Of a stretch of DNA of 6,370 nucleotides, positions 1 to 5,435 are shown in pieces. Each line of letters begins with the position of its first letter. The stretch's first letter is position 1. The position numbers were made by a program, and so were the translations under genes. Origin of the DNA: an uncultured Solobacterium sp. (lineage in GTDB: Bacteria; Bacillota_I; Bacilli_A; Erysipelotrichales; Erysipelotrichaceae). The notes beneath the pieces were generated by a model. That model was given only the letters and a program-made list of their open reading frames with translations, did not search any database and was not told where the DNA came from. The DNA is taken from contig CALHUY010000099.1 of the NCBI GenBank assembly GCA_938039295.1, positions 1 to 6,370 on the forward strand. Direction: 5' to 3'.

Positions 1-133
1 AACAATCGATAGAGATGGAAACCAAATTCAAGTAACAGTTACTCTTACAGGCACATTAGATGCAACACAATCTCAAAACAATAACCAACAAACTCTCCCA
101 AATCAAGACGAACAAAATAGCGATAAGAAATAA
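1..133 (+). CDS. C-terminal end of a probable HtrA-type (S1C) serine protease, 5' partial
   Basis: An open frame enters from the left edge (first full codon at base 2) and stops at TAA 131-133, leaving 44 visible residues. It begins TIDRDGNQIQVTVTLTGTL and continues into a polar tail rich in Q, N, D and K. A strand of the type RDG-x3-VTVTL just before a hydrophilic tail is how the last beta strand of the PDZ domain usually ends in membrane-anchored HtrA/DegP-like proteases of Firmicutes, which degrade misfolded proteins at the cell surface. The protease domain lies outside the window, so the identity is inferred from this short segment only. Another extracellular beta-rich protein remains possible. 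A strong hairpin terminator follows the stop codon by 4 bases. Confidence 0.5.
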   Translation, partial: TIDRDGNQIQVTVTLTGTLDATQSQNNNQQTLPNQDEQNSDKK

Positions 134-137
134 CATA

Positions 138-174
138 AAAAATACAGAGTATATCCCCTATACTCTGTATTTTT
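138..174 (+). terminator. Intrinsic terminator of the left-edge gene
   Basis: A perfect 15-bp stem (138-152 pairs with 160-174) closes a 7-base loop (ATCCCCT). The stem runs A-rich on the left and ends in a T run on the right, the standard Rho-independent layout. It sits 4 bases after the TAA of the upstream partial gene. The A/T symmetry means it could also stop transcription coming from the tRNA side. Confidence 0.9.
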
Positions 175-184
175 CGTTTCAATC

Positions 185-206
185 GTTGACCAACAGTTGA
201 CCAGCA
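185..206. repeat. 11-bp tandem repeat GTTGACCA(A/G)CA
   Basis: Two head-to-tail copies, GTTGACCAACA (185-195) and GTTGACCAGCA (196-206), match at 10 of 11 positions. They lie between the two hairpins that separate the left-edge gene from the tRNA, so neither gene needs them. The 11-base period is about one helical turn, as expected where two protein subunits bind the same face. No -10 element sits at the right distance to make the TTGACC motifs a promoter. The function is unknown; a leftover integrase arm site next to a tRNA 3' end is one possibility. Confidence 0.6.
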
Positions 207-207
207 C

Positions 208-238
208 AAAAGAAAAACTCGCTATTTTAGCGAGTTTT
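208..238 (-). terminator. Terminator of the serine tRNA (probably bidirectional)
   Basis: Arms 214-224 and 228-238 pair perfectly over a 3-base loop, or 10 bp with a 5-base loop. Read on the - strand, the stem core ACTCGCTA/TAGCGAGT runs into TTTTTCTTTT, a U-rich tail. It lies 6 bases beyond the CCA end of the tRNA. The + strand also shows a short T run after the stem, so it may work in both directions between the converging units. Confidence 0.8.
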
Positions 239-244
239 ATTCTA

Positions 245-335
245 TGGCGCAGGAACAGGGATTTGAACCCTGGCACCGTGTTACCGATCTACAAGCTTTC
301 CAAGCCTGCCCCTTCAACCGCTTGGGTATTCCTGC
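245..335 (-). tRNA. tRNA-Ser (anticodon GGA)
   Basis: Read on the - strand, the gene starts GCAGGAA at base 335 and the 3' arm TTCCTGC pairs with it perfectly. Discriminator G and an encoded CCA follow (245-247). The anticodon stem CAGGC/GCTTG, with one G-U pair, holds the loop TTGGAAA, giving anticodon GGA for UCC and UCU serine codons. The T arm has the standard GGTTCAAATCC. A long variable arm lies between the anticodon stem and the T arm, and the 91-base length fits the class II structure of serine tRNAs. No intron or damaged stem is seen. It is transcribed alone, away from the TetR gene and towards the left-edge gene, with its own terminator. Confidence 0.97.
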
Positions 336-432
336 AAAGTTTTCATAGGACATGAACTATAATACCAATTATTGTTCAAAAAATAAAGTATTATTGTAGA
401 AATAATTTAATATTACACGTAAAATAAACGTA
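336..432. promoter_or_regulatory. Divergent intergenic region between tRNA-Ser and the TetR gene: probable promoters, exact sites uncertain
   Basis: This AT-rich spacer must hold the start signals for the - strand tRNA and the + strand regulator. A perfect TATAAT at 358-363 (+ strand) lacks a recognisable -35. On the - strand the overlapping TATTAT (359-364) has only a weak TTTATT 17 bases upstream. Several small repeats lie here: ATTATTGT twice, 22 bp apart (368-375 and 390-397); the 7-bp inverted pair AATTATT/AATAATT (367-373 and 401-407); and ACGTA twice, 11 bp apart (417-421 and 428-432), ending just before the ribosome binding site. Any of these could be an autoregulatory operator for the TetR protein, but in such AT-rich DNA they may be chance. 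Confidence 0.3.
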
Positions 433-448
433 CTGGAGGTTATACAAA

Positions 449-1012
449 ATGAGCGATTTGACAAAGAAAGCATTAGGCGCTTCTCTAAAGAAGATTTTAT
501 TACAGAAGCCTCTCGAAAAGATTACAATCACCGATCTTACAAATGACTGCGGTGTAAACCGCCAAACATTTTATTATCACTTCCATGATATATATGATTT
601 GATTGATTGGATTTATCTTGCGGAGGGTGAAGAAGCGATTGGAGCCCAACGCAGTTATGATAATTGGCAAGATGGACTTCTATCTGCTTTTAAGATTATT
701 GAGAAAGAAAAATATTTTATCCTAAATACAATTCACTCCCGTTCACAGTCTCATATCATGCGTATGCTAGAAGATGCGGCTGAGTACTTACTATTAAATG
801 TAATTCGTGAATTATCCAAGAATTATAATGTTTCAAATGAAACAATTCATTTCATAGCATCCTTCTATCGATTCAGCTTTGCTGGAGTAGTATTTGACTG
901 GATTGAAAATGGCATGCATGAAAATCCACAAAAGATCGTTGATCGGGTAGCACTTCTAATGCAAGGTACATTCTCTGCTGCATTAGAACGTTTCGAGAAA
1001 GCCAAGAAGTAA
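449..1012 (+). CDS. TetR/AcrR-family transcriptional regulator, DhaS-like
   Basis: The 187-residue protein has a TetR-type DNA-binding head. Residues 5-52 contain the helix-turn-helix, with ITITDLTNDCGVNRQTFYYH and then FHDIYDLI, the usual pattern of recognition helix plus aromatic cap. The rest (about 70-180) is an all-helical ligand or dimer domain resembling the C-terminal domain of DhaS-like regulators (TetR_C_8 type); the effector cannot be told. DhaS itself activates dihydroxyacetone kinase genes with a Dha-kinase-like coactivator, but no such gene is nearby. The start is fixed by TGGAGGT at 434-440, 9 bases before ATG. The gene stands alone between a divergent tRNA and a convergent operon, so its target may be itself or a distant locus. 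Family assignment is confident; the regulon is unknown. Confidence 0.9.
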   Translation: MSDLTKKALGASLKKILLQKPLEKITITDLTNDCGVNRQTFYYHFHDIYDLIDWIYLAEGEEAIGAQRSYDNWQDGLLSAFKIIEKEKYFILNTIHSRSQSHIMRMLEDAAEYLLLNVIRELSKNYNVSNETIHFIASFYRFSFAGVVFDWIENGMHENPQKIVDRVALLMQGTFSAALERFEKAKK

Positions 1013-1013
1013 G

Positions 1014-1035
1014 AAAGACCACACATGTGGTCTTT
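1014..1035. terminator. Shared terminator between the convergent TetR gene and kinase gene
   Basis: A 9-bp perfect stem (1014-1022 with 1027-1035, AAAGACCAC/GTGGTCTTT) has a 4-base loop ACAT. On the + strand it is followed by TT, completing a run of five T's, one base after the TetR stop. On the - strand it begins directly after the stop codon of the PfkB-like kinase (1036-1038) and continues into a T-rich stretch. It probably serves both genes, and is stronger for the + strand one. Confidence 0.85.
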
Positions 1036-1935
1036 TTAAAAGTATTGATGATAAATTTCTAATGCGGATGCAGGTTCTAAACCTGCTCCTTTTTTAGATA
1101 CAACTGCCCCTGCTATATCATTTGCAAATAGCAAGATGTCTTTCATATCCGCATGCATGCATAAGCCAGTGATTACTGCACCTACATGTGAGTCTCCTGC
1201 ACCGATTGTGTCGGCTACAGTTACTTTCTTTGATGGTGCATATATAAAGTTTGAACCATCATAGCTTGTAGAACCATTTTCACCTAAGGTGACAATTACA
1301 ATATTCTCTGTTCGTGAATAGAGTTCTTGTAAACCTTCATTGATATCTGTCTTACCACTTAAACCACGTAACTCAATCTCATTCACATGTAAAATTGGTT
1401 TAAGTGCATAGATTCGATTCATAATTTCTTGAGAGATATGTGCATATCTTGGACCTGGCGCAAATACGACCTGGCCATCACACGATGCTAAACAATCTAC
1501 GATACGTGGACCATCCTTGTCTTCAATCTCGATTCCACAAGCATAGATATATTCATAGGATGAAAGATCTAGTGAATCCGTCCATTCCTTTTGAAATGTA
1601 TACTCTGCACCATGGTAAGAAAGAAATGTTCTTTCTCCACTATCCTCAACCAAGCAATAACAACAACCATTCTCTTGTGTTGTACGAATAGTGGTAGTAA
1701 TCCCTGCTTTTTGTAATTCTGTTTCCACAAATTTTCCATATACACCTGTACCTACTGGAGAAAGAAATGTATATGGCATAGATAGCTGATGTAATATCGA
1801 TACTACATTAAATGCACAACCACCAATCTGTAATGTTTGACCATAGATATTCGCATCCTGCGCAGATGATGGAATCGCTGGTAAATTAATAATGACATCA
1901 CAAACTGTTGAACCAATGATTAAACAGGGTTTCAT
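1036..1935 (-). CDS. PfkB/ribokinase-family carbohydrate or nucleoside kinase
   Basis: This 299-residue cytoplasmic kinase transfers phosphate from ATP to a sugar or nucleoside hydroxyl. Family marks are the N-terminal glycine pair in IGGCAFNVV (37-45), which closes over the substrate; the N185-E186 pair in HVNEIEL; the nucleotide-binding TLGENGS (216-222); and the C-terminal signature DTIGAGD (242-248), where D248 is the expected catalytic base and GAG the anion hole. Length is normal. Cysteines are frequent, including a CCYC cluster at 91-94. Specificity within PfkB (ribokinase, fructokinase, nucleoside kinase, others) cannot be read from these motifs. It is the last gene of the phosphatase-rhodanese-kinase operon, 10 bp after the rhodanese stop. 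The ATG is supported by AGAGGA 6 bases upstream. Confidence 0.93.
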   Translation of the reverse strand: MKPCLIIGSTVCDVIINLPAIPSSAQDANIYGQTLQIGGCAFNVVSILHQLSMPYTFLSPVGTGVYGKFVETELQKAGITTTIRTTQENGCCYCLVEDSGERTFLSYHGAEYTFQKEWTDSLDLSSYEYIYACGIEIEDKDGPRIVDCLASCDGQVVFAPGPRYAHISQEIMNRIYALKPILHVNEIELRGLSGKTDINEGLQELYSRTENIVIVTLGENGSTSYDGSNFIYAPSKKVTVADTIGAGDSHVGAVITGLCMHADMKDILLFANDIAGAVVSKKGAGLEPASALEIYHQYF

Positions 1936-1941
1936 ATTTTA

Positions 1942-1947
1942 TCCTCT
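1942..1947 (-). promoter_or_regulatory. Ribosome binding site of the kinase gene, overlapping the rhodanese stop
   Basis: AGAGGA on the - strand, 6 bases before the kinase ATG, shares bases with the TAG stop of the rhodanese gene (1946-1948). Ribosomes ending on the rhodanese sit on this site, which suggests coupled translation and fixes the kinase start. Confidence 0.75.
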
Positions 1948-2257
1948 ATGCTTTCTTATAATGCATAATGCCACCAATATTCTTGGCATTTGTATAACCC
2001 ATACCTCTTAACATCATGACTGCTGCACCAGATCTTCTCCCACTATGACAATAGACAAATAGTGGTGTATCTTTTGCGTAATGCATATCTGAAATCTTAT
2101 CTAAATTGGAAAGTGGAATATTTACACTATCTGGAATATGTTCTTCTTCATATTCATCCACTTCTCTTACATCCAGTAGTACTGCCCCTGGTGTTTCTTT
2201 CATTGTCTTTAGTTCTTCATTAATGTCTGTTGGACGAAAGATATCAAACAATCCCAT
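1946..2257 (-). CDS. Single-domain rhodanese-like protein (sulfurtransferase)
   Basis: The protein has 103 residues and one rhodanese domain. The LLDVRE-x2-EYEEEHIPDSVNIPL block (27-49) is the typical first half. The active-site loop is C70-HSGR-R75, a CxxxxR loop with the catalytic cysteine present, so it should form a persulfide and pass sulfur to an acceptor such as thiols or cyanide. The hydrophobic start MGLFDIF is common in short bacterial rhodaneses and is not a signal peptide. The ATG shares one base with the phosphatase stop (TAATG), and its Shine-Dalgarno lies inside the phosphatase gene, so the two are translationally coupled. The physiological sulfur acceptor is unknown; a role in redox or sulfur supply is inference. 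Confidence 0.92.
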   Translation of the reverse strand: MGLFDIFRPTDINEELKTMKETPGAVLLDVREVDEYEEEHIPDSVNIPLSNLDKISDMHYAKDTPLFVYCHSGRRSGAAVMMLRGMGYTNAKNIGGIMHYKKA

Positions 2258-3522
2258 TATTCTACCTCCATAAATTCTTCTGGTGTTACCATCAGTTGGT
2301 CTAACTGATATGTTCCTTGGCTAAAGGTGAACTTTGCTATCCCACCATTTGGCATGATGTGTTTCCCTTTTGCCTTCATTTGTTCGGTTAAATCTGCACG
2401 ATAGATATTGAATAAATACTTTATCATCGTCATATAGAGTGAACCATGTGCTACTAGTAGTACATTTTCCCCATCTTTTGCACGTGCAACTGCAAGTTTC
2501 AATATTCGTTTGATGCGTTCAATCACCTGTTCTTCGCTTTCCCCACCAACATCACTAAAGTCGACGCGTGGGTTAAAGCGTTCATATAATTCATCCATGA
2601 TAGAGTCACGTACTCTAGCTTCATAGGTGCCAAAGTCAATCTCTCTTAAATCACGATTTGGTATTGCACTAATAGTATGCGTTTCTAAGATATATGCTGC
2701 AGTATCACGTGCTCTTTCTGCACTTGAACAGTACGCAAATGCAAAATCAATGTTATGTAATGCTTTCCCCGATAACTTCACCTGCTCAATTCCTTGTGCA
2801 GTTAGTGGGCTATCACTTCTTCCTTGCATACGGTTATAGTGATTAAACAGTGTCTCCCCGTGTCTAACATAGTAGAGATGTACTGTCTTATCTTCCATCT
2901 TATATTCGAAGTTCTTTGACTCTATTGGTACTTGTTGAATTTGGTATTCCCCATCTTCATATGTAAATACCATGATTCCACCATTTGGGATCATACCGCG
3001 ACCTGCTTCATCACATTCTTGGCGTAAAGCTTCAAGATCAATACCCAGCAAGTACTTCATCGTACAGATTTGATACATGCCATGACCTACAAGTAAAATA
3101 CGATCACCATCTTCAGATTCATCAATAATCATACGCAATGTCTTGCGAATACGGGCTTCCATCATCGCTGAGGATTCACCACCTGCTGAACTATAATCTA
3201 AGCTTTCACGGCATTGACGAATCTCTTCTTCATGCGCTATATGCCTAGCCCCATCTAATCTTCCAAAACTCATCTCGCGTAATCCTGAAAGTAGAACTGG
3301 TTGAACCTCTCTATCTTTCGCTATGATATCCGCCGTATTCCAAGCTCGCTCACTTGGTGAAGTATAAATGTGATCAAACCAAATTTCTTTGAGTTGATCA
3401 GCAGTTTCATACGCCTGTGCAATTCCACGCTCTGTTAATGGAGAATCACAGCTTCCTTGCATACGACCTAACTGATTAAACAATGTTTCTCCATGACGAA
3501 CAAGATAAAAAGTAATTTTCAT
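2257..3522 (-). CDS. Tandem histidine phosphatase (two fused phosphoglycerate mutase-like domains)
   Basis: The 421-residue protein has two complete histidine-phosphatase domains, about 1-205 and 212-421. Domain 1 has RHGET (phospho-accepting H10), R59, the proton donor E83 in LREMSFG and the second histidine H147 in VGHG. Domain 2 repeats this set with H221, R270, E294 in LREIDFG and H359 in VAHG. The halves clearly arose by duplication: about 22 of 32 residues match around the RHGET motif (6-37 versus 217-248), and both end with PNGGI and a YQ strand. Each domain is about 200 residues and lacks the extra length of classic phosphoglycerate mutase, so phosphatase activity on a small phosphorylated metabolite is likelier than mutase. 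Family members usually have one domain. ATG is preceded by TAGGAG 7 bases upstream. First gene of the operon. Confidence 0.93.
   Translation of the reverse strand: MKITFYLVRHGETLFNQLGRMQGSCDSPLTERGIAQAYETADQLKEIWFDHIYTSPSERAWNTADIIAKDREVQPVLLSGLREMSFGRLDGARHIAHEEEIRQCRESLDYSSAGGESSAMMEARIRKTLRMIIDESEDGDRILLVGHGMYQICTMKYLLGIDLEALRQECDEAGRGMIPNGGIMVFTYEDGEYQIQQVPIESKNFEYKMEDKTVHLYYVRHGETLFNHYNRMQGRSDSPLTAQGIEQVKLSGKALHNIDFAFAYCSSAERARDTAAYILETHTISAIPNRDLREIDFGTYEARVRDSIMDELYERFNPRVDFSDVGGESEEQVIERIKRILKLAVARAKDGENVLLVAHGSLYMTMIKYLFNIYRADLTEQMKAKGKHIMPNGGIAKFTFSQGTYQLDQLMVTPEEFMEVE
2264..2269 (-). promoter_or_regulatory. Ribosome binding site of the rhodanese gene inside the phosphatase gene
   Basis: GGAGGT on the - strand lies in the codons for the final M-E-V-E of the phosphatase, 6 bases before the rhodanese ATG. 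With the one-base TAATG overlap it marks start-stop coupling and decides the rhodanese start. Confidence 0.85.
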
Positions 3523-3562
3523 GTCTGTTCTCCTAACGCATCTATACTATCATTTTCTGCTC

Positions 3563-3592
3563 ATTATAGTAATCGAGTTATACATAATTCAA
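3563..3592 (-). promoter_or_regulatory. Sigma-A type promoter of the phosphatase-rhodanese-kinase operon
   Basis: On the - strand, TTGAAT (3587-3592, 4 of 6 to TTGACA) and a perfect TATAAT (3563-3568) are 18 bases apart. Transcription would start near 3555, about 35 bases before the phosphatase ATG. It lies just after the terminator of the upstream gene, so this operon is probably transcribed independently of hflX. No clear operator is seen around it. Confidence 0.75.
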
Positions 3593-3606
3593 ATATTATT
3601 TCATAC

Positions 3607-3632
3607 AAAAAAGAAGGACCTACAGTCCTTCT
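3607..3632 (-). terminator. Terminator of the hflX-aminopeptidase-unknown protein operon
   Basis: Read on the - strand, an 8-bp perfect stem AGAAGGAC/GTCCTTCT (3625-3632 with 3612-3619) has a 5-base loop and ends in a run of six T's. It begins 15 bases after the stop of the 131-residue protein gene and separates that operon from the promoter of the next one. Confidence 0.9.
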
Positions 3633-3647
3633 AGTATTATAACTGGA

Positions 3648-4043
3648 TTACTTCATTACAAAGCCAACGGCTGTTCCACGACGTACAGGTGATAAGCGTA
3701 CATACGTTTCAATCTTTGGATAACTGGATACCTCATGGTATTCAATCTCATCCCACTTCAAACCTGTATTGTGTGCAGTTAAGAAGTCATCTACACCGAG
3801 TGACATCTCTGGTACAGGAACTAATGTAATTGTTGGACTATTGTCATCCAAATAGTTCCAAGCGGCCATAATGCCTAATGTTTCATCTAAACTTTCATGG
3901 TACATGATGCTGAGGTAACGGCTATCTGGAGTACGTCCATGATAGTCATAAGTATTACCGATAAATAACGCACCGTTTTCATCACGATATAATACAACAA
4001 CGTTTTGATACTGGTCTAATGATACTGTTTCTTTGAGTTCCAT
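3648..4043 (-). CDS. Uncharacterised 131-residue protein
   Basis: I do not recognise this family. The 131-residue product has no signal peptide, no membrane segment and no cysteine, and is mixed alpha/beta in feel. An N-terminal strand pair (VVVLYRDENGALFIGNTYDY, 15-34) is followed by a helix around LDETLGIMAAWNYLDD (52-67), then strands (TITLVPVP; YVRLSPVRRGTAVGFVMK at the end). The tail has two adjacent arginines (121-122) before a hydrophobic end. It is cytoplasmic by appearance. The ATG has AAGGGGG 6 bases upstream. The gene sits 22 bp after the aminopeptidase stop and before a strong terminator, so it is the last gene of the hflX operon. The coding assignment is good because of the RBS, context and clean frame; function is unknown. 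Confidence 0.88.
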   Translation of the reverse strand: MELKETVSLDQYQNVVVLYRDENGALFIGNTYDYHGRTPDSRYLSIMYHESLDETLGIMAAWNYLDDNSPTITLVPVPEMSLGVDDFLTAHNTGLKWDEIEYHEVSSYPKIETYVRLSPVRRGTAVGFVMK

Positions 4044-4065
4044 AATTAACCCCCTTGTATCAATA

Positions 4066-5433
4066 CTATTTCATATCCTTGAGGAAAGCAACATATGCGC
4101 GATATGCTTCGTATACGTCTGCCTTGGATACTGTTTCAAATGGAGCGTGCATGTTTTGAACACAGATACCTGCATCGATAACATTCATATTCTTATTGGC
4201 AAGGATATAAGCGATTGTTCCGCCTCCACCAACATCGATCTTACCTAGTTCGCAAGTTTGGAACATAACGTTGTTATCATCCATGCACTTACGAATCTGT
4301 GCCATAAATTCAGCACTTGCGTCGTTTGAACCAGACTTACCACGGGAACCTGTATACTTGTTGAAGCAGATACCCTTACCAAAGTATGCTGCATTCTTTG
4401 GTTCATATACTTCTGGATAGTTAGGGTCATAGGCAACAGATACGTCACTTGATAACATTACACTATTTTCCATAGCGTCATGTAAGTTAATCAATGTTGC
4501 GCCACCTTGCTTATCTAATAATTTTGTAACAACGTGTTCAAAGAAGTCACTATGTGCACCTGTATTACCTACAGAACCAATTTCTTCCTTATCTACTAAG
4601 ATACATACAGATGTACGTTCTGGCTTATCAATTTCCGCAATAGCACGTAGAGATGTATAAGCACATACCTTATCATCATGGCCATAACCTAAGATCATAG
4701 AACGATCTAAACCATAATCACGTGCTTCGCCAGCAGGTACAACTTCGATTTCTGCTGAGAGGAAGTCATCTTCTTCAATATCATATTGTTCCTTCAAGAG
4801 GTCTAAAAGATATGCCTTAACTGGATCCTTTTCAACATCCTTCTTAGGAATAGAACCTACTAATAGGTCTAGCTTTTCACCTTCTACTACAGTCGCAGCT
4901 GGCTTCTGTAATTGTTGAGCAGCTAAGTGAATCAATAAGTCTGATACACCTACAACTGGATCACCTGGCTTATCACCAATATTGATTTCAACTGTTGTGC
5001 CATCCTTCTTACATACAACACCAACAAGGGCCATTGCACGTGCTACCCATTGATACTTCTTGATACCACCATAGTAGTGTGTATCCATTAATACTAAGCC
5101 ATCCTTTTCATAGATTGGCTTTTGCTTAAGGTCCATACGAGGTGAGTCAATATGTGCACCTAAGATATTCATACCTTCTGTTAATGGCTTTTTACCTATT
5201 ACAAATAGGATAATGTTCTTACCCTTATTTACAGCATAATAACGATCACCAACCTTTAGCTTCTTCGCCTTTTCAATTGGCTTAAAACCATGTGCTTCCG
5301 CAAATGCAACAGAATTAGTCACAAATGTACGCTCTGTCTTGGAATTGCTTAAGAACACACGATAGTCTTCGTTAAATGCGTGTAGTTTCTTTAACTCTGT
5401 TTTATTGAGCTTTTCCCAAACTGTGTTTCCCAT
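4066..5433 (-). CDS. apeA: M18-family zinc aminopeptidase (ApeA type)
   Basis: This 455-residue metallopeptidase removes N-terminal residues from peptides in the cytoplasm, using two metal ions; M18 enzymes favour acidic or, in some members, other residues. Expected metal and catalytic positions are all present: H94 in GAHIDSPRMD, D253 in YGHDDKVCAY, general base and ligand E283-E284 in DKEEIGS, D330 in SSDVSVAYDP and H429 in NMHAPFE. GKSGSNDAS (365-373) and DVGGGGT (400-406) are further family blocks. The length matches bacterial ApeA/LapI enzymes, and no insertion or frameshift is seen. The start has AAAGGAG 7 bases upstream and lies only 2 bases after the hflX stop, so expression is coupled. 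Substrate preference cannot be read from sequence. The gene name follows the subtype and is less certain than the family. Confidence 0.95.
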   Translation of the reverse strand: MGNTVWEKLNKTELKKLHAFNEDYRVFLSNSKTERTFVTNSVAFAEAHGFKPIEKAKKLKVGDRYYAVNKGKNIILFVIGKKPLTEGMNILGAHIDSPRMDLKQKPIYEKDGLVLMDTHYYGGIKKYQWVARAMALVGVVCKKDGTTVEINIGDKPGDPVVGVSDLLIHLAAQQLQKPAATVVEGEKLDLLVGSIPKKDVEKDPVKAYLLDLLKEQYDIEEDDFLSAEIEVVPAGEARDYGLDRSMILGYGHDDKVCAYTSLRAIAEIDKPERTSVCILVDKEEIGSVGNTGAHSDFFEHVVTKLLDKQGGATLINLHDAMENSVMLSSDVSVAYDPNYPEVYEPKNAAYFGKGICFNKYTGSRGKSGSNDASAEFMAQIRKCMDDNNVMFQTCELGKIDVGGGGTIAYILANKNMNVIDAGICVQNMHAPFETVSKADVYEAYRAYVAFLKDMK

Positions 5434-5435
5434 TT

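Noticed and set aside
185..206. TTGACC motifs read as -35 promoter boxes
   Set aside because: No -10-like hexamer occurs 16-18 bases downstream, and the only thing ahead on the + strand is the antisense of the tRNA.
1440..1691. Open frame of 83 codons on the + strand
   Set aside because: It lies wholly inside the PfkB kinase gene on the other strand, has no convincing ribosome binding site and resembles no protein.
2627..2839. Open frame of 70 codons on the + strand
   Set aside because: It is antisense to the second phosphatase domain, whose motifs are intact; it is a shadow frame.
2257..3522. Phosphatase as two adjacent genes joined by sequencing error
   Set aside because: The frame is continuous through the linker (about residues 200-213), with no internal stop near the junction, and the second domain continues in phase to the end.
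4033..4448. Open frames on both strands over the end of the aminopeptidase (4033-4248 + and 4245-4448 -)
   Set aside because: They overlap the well-supported M18 gene in other frames, and their products are low-complexity back-translations without domains.
4669..4677. GHDD in place of the LDN-type metal motif in the aminopeptidase, considered as a lost ligand
   Set aside because: The bridging aspartate (D253) is present and the other ligands are intact; this form fits the ApeA-type branch of M18 rather than an inactive enzyme.
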